Source: Topomyia yanbarensis | Lineage: Eukaryota; Arthropoda; Insecta; Diptera; Culicidae | NCBI RefSeq assembly: GCF_030247195.1 | Contig: NC_080670.1 | Location: 158,050,580 to 158,114,579 of the forward strand | Length of the DNA: 64,000 nucleotides | Reading direction: 5' to 3' | Shown here: positions 45,653 through 57,332 of the stretch, one piece after another | How the letters are laid out: each line of letters opens with the position of its first letter | How positions within the stretch are numbered: position 1 is the first letter of the stretch | Translations under genes and position numbers: made by a program | Notes under the pieces: generated by a model | The model's database searches: none | What the model was told of the DNA's origin: nothing | What the model saw: only the letters and a program-made list of their open reading frames with translations

Positions 45653-46309
45653 TAGAGTGGCTCGCGGTTGTATGGGAAAACTTCAAAATGATTTAAACTC
45701 CCGGGTTTGCGCATTGCGTTCAAAGTTTGCATGGGTTTTTATATAGGGAAATCAATTATTTTGCATTTACTTTAATACAGATCGCTATTTCATTCAATAT
45801 GAAAAACTAGCTCCACAAAACTACAGTTCAAACCATGGTTAACAACTTTGACCGTAATTAGCTACGAGTTTCCAAAAACAGTTATAACAATTTTAAAACT
45901 TATGGTAAAATCCAAATGCAGAAATTGATTACTTTTTCCAACACTGCCGGTGCACCACCGACATCGATATTGAAAACTTGAATAAATGAGAATATATTCA
46001 CCGCAGAGACTTGAAATGTTCAAAATGAATTGCTGAATAACATAGACGTAGTCAGAAAATGAAAAAAGTGTGTACTCCCCAGTCCCTTTTTTAGATTATT
46101 TTGTATAAGACAAAGAATCATTACATCCTTCTAAATGTTAACGACTGAACTTTCTTAATATTTTGATAGACCCATATATGAATCATACTACAATCTTTGT
46201 TTTGGGATATAACATTTACAATATTTAGGATTTACACCTACAAATTTATATGTTATTTTTGCTTGAGGCAAAAACTAACTCAGGTCTGGAAATCGCGTTG
46301 GGTTCAAAC

Positions 46310-46868
46310 CTGCACACCTAGAAATAATAGTGTAATTTTACGTCTCCTGACCATGACATATACGAGCATCAAAAATGACAGTTTTACGTTTGATTTTAAT
46401 TTTACATGACGTTTAATCACAGAATAACAGACATAACACTCGAAAACAAAGCTTCGCCCACTTTAACGGTCATTTTAAATAAATTTGTAGTTGGGACTGT
46501 GGCCACATTTGAAATTATGGCGCCACTGACATATAAACAAGCATATGGGGGATAGACCACTAGTGAAAAATTGTTCCCAAACCTGAGGGGTAACCCACCT
46601 GTAAATGAGTGATTGGGACTGTGAATAAAAGGTGGAGCTAGTGTTCTGGGAAAATTGTCGGATCGATGTTTTTTGAGGGAATTCCCTCATAGTGTTATGT
46701 CTGTTAGTCTGTGGTTTAATTTCGTAAATCATGTAAAATTACTCCACATACAGCGTTTGTTCTGAATGGTAGGAAGTGTAATTTTATGTCATTGCGCATG
46801 TAAAGTATATGCAGCATGTAAAATTAAACGGAACACGGAACGGAAATTCAGATTTTTTTGGTGTGTGA
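46310..46868. mobile_element. CACACC-ended element nested in the hAT fold-back
   Basis: The left end GCACACCTAGAAATAATAG and right end TTTTTTTGGTGTGTGA are complementary over about 12 bp. GTAATTTTACG-like words recur inverted inside (46333, 46398, 46728, 46775). It is non-coding and split by the MITE at 46418-46713. The exact ends and target duplication are unclear. Confidence 0.5.
46418..46713. mobile_element. MITE with CACAGAnTAACAGACATAAC ends, 7-bp duplication
   Basis: The ends CACAGAATAACAGACATAAC and, reverse complemented, CACAGACTAACAGACATAAC differ at one base. GTTTAAT flanks both sides at 46411-46417 and 46714-46720. It is 296 bp and non-coding, and sits within the CACACC element, making it the third layer above the BEL gag. 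Confidence 0.85.
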
Positions 46869-47767
46869 AGTATATATCTGGTACGCCATCTGTTTTGCGT
46901 TAACCTAACTCAATTTCATTAAAAAACGCTTGTTCGAAGTAACTATTCAGGTTTCGTTCCTAGATTCTCAAACGAAAACGTCAATAGAAACAATTCCAAG
47001 ACGTCAAGGAATCTAAGGATATGCGTTTTTCTTTTAAATTCTGACTCTGAACGGGTAAGAAATAGTGTTTTAAAATATGTAAAACTTATAAACCGTTGTA
47101 CCTTTTTAAATGAGATAACAGTAGAGCCCTTAAATAGTAGCACTCAAACACGCAAGCTTAACTTTTAATTCGGCGGTATAAACCTGCGTTGAAGACGTGC
47201 TCCTTGTGTTATACTAAACTATCTAATAAGGGAACTGGGGAGTACACAAGCCACACCCCCTCTTCTTTTCATTGTTTGACTACGTCTATGTTATTCAGCA
47301 ATTCATTTTGAACATTTCATTCAAAGGTGCCAAGTTTCTGCGATGACTATATTCTCATTTATCTAAGTTTAAAGTATCGGTGTAGTGGTGTACGGACAGT
47401 GTTGGAAGAAATAAGGAATTTCTGCATTTGGATTGAACCATAAGTTTTAAATTCGTTATAACTATTTTATGAAAACTCGTAGCTAGTTACGGTCATCGAC
47501 AAAGTTGTTATTCAAGGTTAGGAACTATAGTTTTATAAAGCTGAATTTTTCATATTGAATGAAATAGCGATCGTTATTAACGTAAATGCAAAATAATTGA
47601 TTTCCCCGTATGAAATCCCATACAAAGTTTGAACGCAATGCGCAAACCCGGGAAGTAACCGACCGCTCCCCAACTTTGCACAGGCATTTGGGACCACAAA
47701 AGAAACTCAAGAAGTGCTGTGCTGAAAAATGTCATATTTGAGCCACTCTACTGGGCATGAACGATTA

Positions 47768-48309
47768 CAACGGCGCTGGTGGTTGAGTGGTAAGCGTGAC
47801 CGCCACTCATTCCAGTTGGCCTGGGTTCAATTCCAGCCGAGGTCGTTGAGATTTTTCGGAGGTGAAAAAATCTGTGGTCACGTCTTGCTTCGGAAGGAAA
47901 GTAAAGCCGTTGGTCCCCGGTCCATGAAATTGGTGGATCGATATCTAGTACAGGTAGTGGAATCACCTCTCTGGCGCCGGTAAAGAAGAAGTATATCCAA
48001 CTTCTGTACTCTACTAACAAAAATATCCTCCTCCCGTGATACTTGTGAAGTGCGCAATAGTATATACGGCCTCTAGCAAAAGCAAGTATCGGCCTAACCA
48101 TTCCTTCCCTTTCCTTCCGCGATCTACGTTTGGGCCTGGCCGGCGCCAGTATTGATCAATAAACACTTTAGGATTACCAGGAGTTGCACATTGAAAGATG
48201 TTTCGCTAATCCCAAGCATAATTATCTACTGATTCCCTGTGCAACATCAGCTAGTTCCGATCGATAACGGAGTAGCAGCCAGGGGTGGTCGCACAAGCTC
48301 AAGCTCAAG
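47768..48309 (+). mobile_element. Long tRNA-derived SINE, 22-bp target duplication
   Basis: The head has an A-box-like TGGTTGAGTGGTAAGC (about 47779) and a B box GGTTCAATTCC (about 47826). The body is about 540 bp and ends in a 6-bp-unit tail (AAGCTC)n at 48296-48309. It is flanked by a perfect 22-bp duplication starting CTCTACTGGGCATG (47746-47767 and 48310-48331). The duplication includes the last 5 bp of the hAT arm plus the hAT target copy, so the SINE came after the hAT. The 3' half is shared with 13455-13721. Confidence 0.9.
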
Positions 48310-48331
48310 CTCTACTGGGCATGAACGATTA

Positions 48332-48840
48332 GTAACATTCATGGAGTTTGGGCTAGCGCTATGCTAATCTCAACAGGTGAACAGGTTGGCCATCTAGCGA
48401 ACCCAGTATCAATGCAAGAATTAGTGGAGAAATTGTCGGGCTTGAGTGGGCTGTCTTCAACGATCCCCCAGGACGGATATAGCCTGTACCATGTGCAACA
48501 TTCAAGGGTATCGCATAGCAGAATGTGCTCGTTACAAATCACTGGACGTGAAGAAAAGGTGGAAAAATGAGTAGCAAAAAGGACTTTGCTGATCTTGTGA
48601 ACAACCACGGCAAATGGCCTCGCAAATCTTGGAGAGGATGCGAGATCAATGGCTGCTTTCATCCGTGATCAACGCAGATAAAATCGTGTATTCTCTCAGC
48701 GGGTTCGTAATTAGGAACTTAGGAAGAGCATTGACCTGCTGCACCACGATTCGCGCCTGTCCCGCAGGAAATTTATCCGATACAGGTGCATACTACCCCC
48801 ACACCATTGGTCGAAGTTACACAATTTGGTAGCTGGGGAA
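48332..48840 (+). pseudogene. BEL/Pao gag, continuation with zinc knuckles
   Basis: Continues the gag cut at 45652. The first residues, VTFMEFGLAL, fit the gag region after the RPELL core. Cys-rich modules follow in other frames: CTMCNIQGYRIAECARY (about 48485) and a KSWRGCEINGC piece (about 48635), both standard for BEL/Pao nucleocapsid. Stops and frame changes are frequent. Protease and polymerase are not recognised downstream, so the copy is truncated or decayed beyond recognition after 48.8 kb. Confidence 0.78.
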
Positions 48841-49239
48841 AAACTACATCGTAAAAACTTTCAGCTCTACTGACATCTGGAATATAGCCACAGTGATGCC
48901 AGAAATGTCGAAATTAACAACAACCGCTAGCGTATGTAGAGCTAGTTGATGTTCCAGATGATATCATGTTGATGGTCTTCGAAATGCAAGCCACGGAGGC
49001 GGTGTAAATCATCGAAAATTTAAAGACGAAAAAGAAGCTGAAGATCAATCAAAGAACCTAGTTGATGCAGAGAGATTTAGACTTAACTGCCCAAAGACAG
49101 CTCGTATCGCTTTCCAAATTGGAATGTATGCAGTAAACATGATTAAGAAAAAAATTAGGATATCATTCATGAGGGATAAAGTTTGGTTAAAAACTATGTT
49201 TGCACATAAAAGGCATAATACCTACAACTTAGTGAGCTA

Positions 49240-49487
49240 TGGATTGCGTTTCGACTTCGTATCATCAGTATCTGAGACCGACTTGCACTTGCACTTGCAT
49301 CAAATAGACGCCAAATACAAAAGCGCGACACAACTTATGTTTGCGAAGCATATAGCCGGTCTCGGATCTCACTCGGAGCCAGTTGTTCGCTTTGCAAGCA
49401 CAGGTAGTGTTACGATTTTGTGTTTAGCGTCTATCTGCTGCTAAATCGATGCCAGATGCTGATGAAACGAAGTCAAAACACAATCCA
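49240..49487. mobile_element. Palindromic MITE-like element, 248 bp
   Basis: Arms of about 85 bp begin TGGATTGCGTTTCGACTTCG and, reverse complemented on the right, TGGATTGTGTTTTGACTTCG. They continue in register through ATAGACGCCAAATACAAAA. No clean target duplication was found. It is non-coding, and a 106-codon frame crosses it by chance. Confidence 0.75.
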
Positions 49488-52400
49488 TGACTCAAGATTT
49501 TTCACCAGATACAAGGATCGCTCCTCAAAAACATGGAAAATGTGTCTTTTTTAACGCACACTTTATATTCAGGTCCAAAGTTTCTTCGATAGTGACAGTA
49601 CTTTCGAATGGCATTTCATCCCACTACTGTCGAATTGTGTCATGTTGCCGATTTACATTTATTCCTGTAAAAATATATTCCCATCACACCAACTTTCGAG
49701 ATTTAATGTAATATATTTAATAATTAAGACACTTTAGCCATCGTTCGTGCAATTTGTCATACGAATTGACAAACGACACCAATGCACTGCCTTGACATGC
49801 GACCATTCAGATCACCATCTCACACTGCGGGAAAGCTGCGAATCATCGTCCAGTAGCAGACCCGTGAGCAGCGCAAACACCCACACTCTCCGGATAATGC
49901 TTAGCCGCACGTCGTTGTCGTTCAAGCGAACGTCGACGTTGTCGGTAGCTTGTTCACTCCCTGCCGCGACTGAACCGCTTCGAACGCCATCTAATGATCT
50001 GTGAATTAATATAAACAACTAGGAGACCTATCGTAACGACCCGATACATGCATTAGTACGCACTTTTCAACTCCCGTACTGCCATCATCGGACCGAGCTC
50101 AGAAAGATATGCAAAGTAGGATAACTTTTTCAGTGCAGTGTCTGCGGCGGGAGGTGTTCGCTCTTTCACGAGCTCGTTCGGAAGCTGTGTGACCCTTTCA
50201 GGTCCGTGTTGAAAATGTTTGGAGCGAAATCACAATAATATACTCCTAGAGTCAAAAATGTTATAAAATAAGTGCATTCAAGGTATACGTAATGGCAGCA
50301 ACGGCAGCGTCCAGCTGCAGTGAAATTTGCACCATCAGCTTGTCGTTTGCCAGTTCCGCATCAAAACTGTCCAATCACTTAAGATTTCAAATCTCACACG
50401 GATTTCTGCGCCTGGCTGTGTTCAGGGCACGGCTGTCGTGGAACCTAATCTAGGCTAATTTACAGCTGAAGCTAATAAATATGCGCAAGCATTCTTAAGC
50501 AAATGTTGATATATGTTCCACCGTCATCGTGGATCGTGGCCGTGCCTCTCTCCCACTCCCTCCCAGTGTCGGTTCAACGCAGTGTCCGAGCGGAAAATGA
50601 AGCTAATTTATAAAGTGCTATTACGGTTCCTATCGTACCGCTCCTTGTCGCGGTTGGGGGGAGAAGATAAAAGCGCGGGTACTTGCCTTCCGAGAGGAGC
50701 AAACATCGCAATCGTCCATCATGCCTTCCCCGGACGGACGCAGTCTAAATCTAAAGATGTTGAAAGGTGCTGCGTTATAACTATCGCTATACAGCCTGGG
50801 TTGATCTTCTGGGCACCTGGTCCGATGCACAATACGTGGCGAGATCATTTAGGTGTCCGCTGGCTGCCGTTGCGTTGATGCAGCTTTCTAGGTCTTTAGC
50901 GTCGTCGGCCAGCAACGACGACGGGGATTAAAACGAAAAAGATAAGCCGGTAAATGAGATCAGAGATTAGAGTCGTTAATGCTATTATGCGAGCCGGCGG
51001 TGGTGGAGAATGGCACACGGACCTGGCAGGCGGAAATTATGTGTGTGTGGCGTCTGCCGAATGATGATCATCAGTGGTGATCAATGTCTTGGCCTTCCCT
51101 TCTAACGGGTAGCTGCAAGGGGTGAAGATGTCCGATTAAAAAACCTTGTAGCTGGTTCCGTTTGGATCACAGTCTCTTCACCATTCCATTGCTAGATTCA
51201 AGAAGAAACGATATACCGAATATCGTTGATCCTTGAAATTATAATTTCCACCTTGATTACACATTTTTAATTGGACGATTTCGAGCACACTTAGCCGCTA
51301 TTAGAATATTCATGAAATTCGTATTTCACCTTCAACAGAGTGGAATTTTCATTTTTGGCAGCGACATCATACCCCAGTTTCTCTAATCGACCAAAAACAA
51401 ATTTATGAGCTGCAATCTTTCTTCCGCCATGCACCACCGACACACTAAGATGACAGTAAAGTCGTGTCTTCTTCTGCCATTCGCCCGCCAAACGCTGATC
51501 AGACGCAAAACGCAAAATCACACATTAAACTTAGCTCTGTACTGCTCGGTGAGGGTTGGCGCATGCGATCACCTCTTCCATCCAAGGCTGAGCCTGATGT
51601 GAAGTGATTGTAATCACCTTTTAAGGAAATATTTTCACGACTTTGATATTTAACCATCACAACATCTAGACACGGAGTGGAGTTAAGATTTTCATCGTCT
51701 CGCACCAGGCCAGGACACACCGGGCGTCGCGGAAATCTGCGCCGCCGTATATTTCTTTCTTTTTAGAAAGTTAGCACCCTTTTTAACCCAACACGTACGT
51801 CTGAACATTTGATTGAATTAATATCCCGACGAGTGCCATTAATTGGAATGTCTCGACTACTTCTTGTTGAAAGTTTCTATGAAAACTGTTTCCGGAGACT
51901 GATGTGCGTTTTAAATTCCCAAATTAGACTACGGAGTTGGCTAGAGGGGAGGATTGTTGGACGAGGTCGTGAGTAAATGTACCCTATCTATACCGACGAT
52001 ATCTCCAAGAAACTTAAGTAACTCAATTTTTTAAATGAATGCAACACGCTGGCCACACTGATCCCTGAATAGTATTAACACTCTTTTAAATGATTGTTGC
52101 CTGAAGAACCACTCAACCGCACCAAAGGGGTCAACCACATAAACATTTCTCACCTCCCACTGTACTCGGCTTGACTGAATATGGTCCACCGAGAAAGATG
52201 GCTGACCCTAATGAGTCCGTTGCTGCTAATGCAATTGAATTAATTTCCTCGGTGTGAGCCTGCCAGCCCAGAGAGTTGCACTGTACCGCGCTGCCATACC
52301 CAGCTCATAGGGAAATACTAGAGACTAGTGTGAAACAAAAAGAAACAAACAAATGACTCCTAAACAGTGTGGCCAGATTGGCGCGATTAGCAGAAATTCT

Positions 52401-52767
52401 AAAGGCGTTTGTTGAAAACCAATTTAAATAACCACACTCGTACGCACCCTTCCGCAGCACTGCCGGAATGTGGAAAGGCACCTCTTTGTCCCCTTTCGGC
52501 GTACGACGTACGACGTATTCGCCTCTGGCCGCTCAGCTAGTAGTAACAATATCAAAGCTAGAGAGCACCATTTAAGTGCATTTATTTCGCAAATGGAAGC
52601 CATAAATATATGCGCACTCGGGTTCGTGTCTTGAGTACCTATGTGTGCTACGGGATGGCAGGCCGGCGGCTAAGCCCCTTGCGGAACCGAAGCATAGTAC
52701 TTAGCACATTCCCGGCCAGCATAAACAAGCACTATCGCTAGCAGAAAAGAAATTAAGCTAAATTAAA
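49488..52767. other. Low-repeat region, no exon recognised
   Basis: Mixed composition without clear transposon pieces. Several open frames of 60-120 codons have no recognisable domains. AATTGGCGCGATTAGCA-like sequence at about 52379 recurs inverted at 54521. It may be host intergenic or intronic DNA. Confidence 0.4.
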
Positions 52768-52771
52768 TTAA

Positions 52772-53107
52772 GTGCGGAATGGTGTCACGCACCGGTTGAG
52801 ATTGGGTAGTAATTTTATGCTGTTTGGTGTTGTCTTTCCAATTGAAATGCTAATAAAAATGTGCGGTGATTTGCTCTTGACAAACCCTTTCGTGCAATTG
52901 CCCTTCTTCATGGTTGAGTCAGTTTTGCTTCTTTGGGGGGTAATTAGCAGACAGCGTGTTGCAGCACAGTGGTTCCGGAACTTAAGGAAAAAGATGGTTA
53001 AAAGAATTTCCTGGCTTTCGGTGATATTTTTGTGCCTAGGCAACTTTGGCAAAGTTTTATTTTCCTTATTTGTTAAGGGGGTATTGCGAAATTATTTTTT
53101 TTATTGA
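52772..53107 (+). other. 111-codon open frame of unknown status
   Basis: The frame starts MRNGVTHRLRLG and has hydrophobic stretches (FMLFGVVFPIEMLI, VESVLLLWGVI, WLSVIFLCLG). A 94-codon frame lies opposite on the minus strand. Neither matches a family I know and no splice or initiation context supports either. It may be chance in T-rich sequence. Confidence 0.2.
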
Positions 53108-53120
53108 GCTATGAAAAATG

Positions 53121-54921
53121 CCCAACAAACATTTCGTGGTTTTATAAACGTTTTAACAGTTGCTTTATTCAGCTCTAGCTGAACATTGGAAGTATACGTG
53201 TAATCATATATCGTTTATTCCACCCTTAAACGTCCGGGATTTGGAGAATTTATTTAGCTTGTCTGATTAAGACACATGAAAGAACAATTCTTCAGCACGT
53301 ATACAGCCTGAAGAAAACCACAGTTCAGCTTTATCAATAAACCTTTTCGTTACCGCTATTCAGCTGAGAGAATTATCATAGGAAAATTGTTAAAAAAGAC
53401 ATTTATTTCAAGTTACACACGCCATCAATCTCTTTAGAAGCCATATTCTTTTATTAGTGTTAAGCTGCAGTTAGAGAAAAATTGTATTACCTTGTTGGAT
53501 ATCATATCACGTACCTGGATCCGAACCAGCAACCTGTTGAATACTAAGCACTCACCTTACTGTCTGCACCAATCTTGCATACATCGAATGCTTAAGATTT
53601 CACCGATGTACCGACAAGTCTAGGCTGCTGAATAGAGTCTGTACAAAGGCTACAGTAGCCTTCTATAGATTTGAGTGAACCTAGTTGGCTTGGGTTCGAA
53701 TCCCAACCTACGATATTTTTTTTTATTTAATTTTTTTTTTAATTAATTTTTAGAACATTCGGGAATTTTAAATTAGTTAATTTATTTCAAAAATGATGAT
53801 TATAGTCGTTTTTGTTTCCAAGGTGAGGATTTATGGTTGTCACAAAACATTTAGATAAGTAAAAATGGGTGTGATATGAAAGTGGTGGTAACTGAATGAT
53901 GGATTGAAGTCATTTATAATTCTAAGGTGGCAATCTCCTCAATTTATTTACCACTCCCTGCCAAATGATTTTCTTTGCATTGTGATTTTTTTTGGTAAGC
54001 GGAAGTCGCTGTTCGAATTCAATAGTTTATTTATTTATATCAATTAAGTTCGCCAGCGTGAATAATCATTTCATTGTACCTTTGTTTGCAAGTCGATGGA
54101 TAGAAAAAAATCATGGTAACAATGCTGGTGTCAAAAATTTATAGCAACGTTGGAAAAAAAAGTTTCTCTTGTGTTCAATATGAGAATATTCATGTTTCAC
54201 AAGTAAACAGACCGTTTCGAATTAAAACGTAAATTTACATAAACGAGGGCGCATGTGATTTGGTAAGCTTGTACATTGAAAAACTGTAAATCGTGTATTT
54301 CCCGTGGTGAAAACTCAGTAGATATAAAAAACTAAATAAACTTTCTTTATTTCTTTATTCATTTATTGATCTGTTGCTCCTTAACTGTAATATATGCAAA
54401 ACATCTCAATTTAAATATACCGAAATAATATAAAAATCCTTCACTTAATAATAAAAAAATATTGTGTGTGTATTGGGACTCGAACCCAGGTCGGTTGCCA
54501 TTCCTCATGATTTGCTAATCGCGCCAATTTTTGTAGTAGTTACAACTACCTTTGTTAAACACATAATTCAGCTAAAAGTCAAAGGTGGTATAACGGTAAA
54601 TGTAAAGGTAGAAACAACCTTTTGAAGACATGTAGTGCAGCTTAATGATTATAGGTAATAGTATTGGTAACAGCATCGTTTATTCAACTCGCAATTCAGT
54701 CTAATTAAGATGGTTGAATAAAAGCTTTAATATTGTCGCTATTACATTTATTAGCAGTATAGTTCAGCCTAGTTGGAACTGGCAAATACTGGATTTTAAA
54801 TAGGCTGAATAAACTGTTAATGTTTAAATAGTTCAGCGAAAGTTTTATTCAGCTTACTTAACCTTTAATCTGCTTTAAATCAACACGTAGTCTTATAGTT
54901 CAGCTCCTAATGTTTGTTGGG
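53121..54921. mobile_element. CCCAACAAACATT-ended element rich in TTCAGC words with tRNA-like modules
   Basis: The ends are CCCAACAAACATT and AATGTTTGTTGGG. TTATTCAGC, GTTCAGC and their complements recur inside many times, concentrated toward both ends, pairing with AATAAACTGTT/AACAGTTTATT words. Three B-box-bearing tRNA-like stretches lie inside: minus at 53505-53580 (GGTTCGGATCC), plus at 53655-53712 (GGTTCGAATCC) and minus at 54471-54545 (GGTTCGAGTCC). There is no transposase frame. The target duplication is not clear. Confidence 0.68.
54471..54545 (-). repeat. tRNA-like module inside the 53-55 kb element
   Basis: The minus strand has GCGATTAGCAAATCATGAGG as an A-box-like arm and GGGTTCGAGTCCC as an excellent B box with a matching T-arm. 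There is no complete acceptor stem. It is probably SINE-derived. Confidence 0.55.
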
Positions 54922-54977
54922 TGTTCCTTTGTTTTGACGTCAGTCCTCGTTTTTTCCTTTCTTAAGGATTTTTATGA

Positions 54978-55150
54978 AGGTGTCCACTGGAAAACAGAGA
55001 AAGGATGACCGGAACGGTGAGAAAGGAAGAAACGGTGAAAATTCACCTTTTTATTGAAAACACCGAGAAAAGATATGTCCTCAAGCAGGAATCGAACCTG
55101 CTATCTCCCAGCCTCTAGTTGGGTGCGTTAACCACTCCGCCATCAAGGAA
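54978..55150 (-). mobile_element. tRNA-derived SINE, left member of a head-to-head pair
   Basis: The minus strand starts with a near-complete tRNA-like fold at 55149-55078. The acceptor halves TCCTTGA and TTGAGGA pair with wobbles. The anticodon loop CTAGAGG lies on a stem with one mismatch, and the T-arm GCAGG-TTCGATT-CCTGC is perfect. The body has GGACATATCTTTTCTCG, AATAAAAAGGTG and CACCGTTTCTTC. It aligns inverted with 55415-55600. As a tRNA gene it is doubtful; the attached body indicates a SINE. Confidence 0.8.
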
Positions 55151-55414
55151 CTGTGATGATGTCATCACATATTCCCAATAGTATCGTCATTACCGCAGCA
55201 GCCTCCAATTCCTCCCAATTGACCTATCGAACCCCAATGTCTCCTATAAGCAGATCGTCACCTCTCCCTGTCATCGATCGGGCCAAATCTCTCTCGTTAT
55301 CTATTTTTAGGTCGAGTGGACTGCGCTCAAGGCTTGAGATATTTATTATCACTGTTCGCCCCCACCTAATTCAGTCGCTGCCAGACTTTGGCAGTGGGTA
55401 GAAGCTATGGAGAG

Positions 55415-55600
55415 GGCATGTTGATGTCTGCCTCAAAGCCTATCGGCTGATGCTAACGACAAATCCAGATCGCAGGTTCGATTCCTGCTTAAGGACATAT
55501 CTTTTCTCGCTGTTTCCAATAAAAAGGTGAATTTTCACCGTTTCTTCATTTCTCATCGTTTCGGTCATTCTTTCTCTGCCTGTTTCCCAATGAAAATGTG
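55415..55600 (+). mobile_element. tRNA-derived SINE, right member of a head-to-head pair
   Basis: The same family as 54978-55150 in the opposite orientation. GCAGGTTCGATTCCTGC (T-arm and B box) is intact, while the D-arm side is decayed. The shared body runs to about 55600. The two copies are about 265 bp apart and could fold back on each other. Confidence 0.78.
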
Positions 55601-56080
55601 TTTTTTCAGCAATACTACCTGTTAACTACCAGTATACAAGATAACATGCACCGTGCTGAGCTTGCGTGCAATTTCAACCCCAACTTGTATGTGAGATTGT
55701 CCGTCGATTCATTTCATACCTAAGCGCGGTGTTCCGGAAGTGTACATAAGCGCGCGAGAGCTCGAGTTCATACACATTTTCAAAACATCATGTGTAAAAT
55801 ACGTTACAGCAAGGTAATGAGCCTATTTTGCCCTATTAAGAAGAGGACCGCACTGCTTTTTGAAAAACTTTTAAATGAAGCTATATTGTCTATTTTCATT
55901 CTCTGAATAAAGTATCAGTGTACTGTTCCTTAAACATCTATATAATACTCATTGAGCAGAAATGTCTCAATTTTCAGCCTAATAAATGTTCTACTCTGTG
56001 CATCACCATTACCACTGCAATAATTATCGATTCCTTGTCGTGCCAAATTTGACCAAATCGAAAAAAATTGTTAAAATAGA
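55601..56080. other. Unassigned
   Basis: No domain or repeat recognised. It may be decayed R1 3' flank. Confidence 0.35.
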
Positions 56081-56084
56081 AATA

Positions 56085-57332
56085 GTACTTTCTATTGACC
56101 CACGTCGATAGGTTTGGGATGAGCCGATAGAATCACCTTCCTTTGTCTGTATTGTCCCATTTCCACAGCCATGGAATAAATCGATTTTCACTATCTTCCT
56201 CACGTTTCTGGTGTTTCACCGATTTTTGCACTCAATGTGCTCCACCAGGATGATACAGACGTGGATCATCCCAGTAATAACACATGTTGCCTCCGACGAT
56301 ATTGTTCTGCACGCGCTTGGGACTCGTACGGCCAGATGCCGGAGCGTCTTGTCCAGCTTTTGGTGATTCCACTTGGTTTTTAGCGCCGCACCGCAGGCGG
56401 GAACCCCATATTGCAGTATCGATGACGAAACACTAAATAGCAGATGCCTCTTGCTGCTTCTCGGGCCGCCGACGTTTGGCATGATCCTCGCTATTGCGTT
56501 CGTTGTCTTCGCCGATTTTCCGTAGGCGTTGTTGAAGCTAAATCGGTCGTCGATTGTCAATCCTAATTGCTTCAGTGTACGCTTCGATTACATGCTCTCC
56601 GACGTTTATCTGCATCCGCTGAACCGCTTTGCAGTTGCTGACCAACAACACCTCCGTCTTGTGGTCAGCTATCTGCAGCTTGACCCCGCTCATCAAGTTC
56701 TCGATCGCGTATATTGCCTCCGTCACCGACACGTCCACTTAATCCAGTGTCTCACCCATCACCGTTAGTGACACGTTGCCCGGGAAACCCACGATTTCTA
56801 TTTTGCTGGGCAGTCGCAGTATCAAGACCCCATAGTACATTTCGTTCCAAAGACTTGGACCGAGAATGGAGCCCTTAGAAACCACTCGCAGCACTCTGCT
56901 CTGGAAGTAGCTCTTCAGAATCTGGAATAGATAGTCGGGAACCATCAATCTGTGCAGCGATGGCTTCCTAGCTAGCGCTGTTAAATGCACTCTTAACATC
57001 TATCGTGATCACAACGCAGTATAGATGTCCTCTTCGCTTTGTTTCTGATGCCTTCTCAGCACTCTCGAGTACTGTCCGAATTGCATCCACTCTCGACGCT
57101 CCTTTGCGGAACCCTAACTGCAACTTGGACAGTCCGCGCACATCTTCGGTGAATTTCGCCAACCTATTAAGGATGATCCTTTCGAGGAGTTTTTCGAGTG
57201 TATCCAGCAGACATATGAGCCTGTACGAGGCCGGATCGCCATGTAGCTTCCCTGGCTTTGGTAGCAACACCAGCTTCTGGGCCTTTCACATTTCGGGAAA
57301 GTTGCCTTCATTTAGACACTTCTCTGTGTGTG
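56085..57332 (-). pseudogene. R1-clade ORF2, reverse transcriptase portion
   Basis: On the minus strand the order is EGNFPEM (57315), LVLLPKPGKLHGDPASYRLI (about 57250), GFRKGASRVDAIRTVLESAEKA (about 57090), VVSKGSILGPSLWN (about 56870), then the catalytic box position, which reads FPGN (56775-56786) instead of FADD. Next come MSGVKLQIADHKTEVLLVSN (about 56660), MTIDDRFSFN and RIMPNVGGPRSSKRHLLFSVSSSIL (about 56480), and SSEATCVITGMI (about 56280). It decays near 56085. Both catalytic Asp residues are lost. The upstream end is cut by another R1 3' UTR fragment. No endonuclease is present. Confidence 0.85.

Larger units (their letters stand above)
45653..47750. mobile_element. hAT fold-back element in BEL gag, 8-bp duplication CTGGGCAT
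   Basis: The ends are TAGAGTGGCTC and its complement, matching the hAT consensus YARNG. CTGGGCAT flanks it at 45645-45652 and 47751-47758. Inverted arms of about 440 and 510 bp (45653-46095 and 47235-47750) are similar throughout; the right arm has about 60 extra bases near its end. With one duplication copy removed, the gag frame reads through the site, which confirms the insertion. There is no transposase. The middle holds a second element (46310-46868) and a MITE inside that. Confidence 0.9.

Noticed and set aside
55078..55149. Functional tRNA gene on the minus strand
   Set aside because: A cloverleaf is nearly possible, but the anticodon stem has a mismatch, the D-arm is irregular, and the sequence continues into a SINE body repeated inverted 265 bp away.
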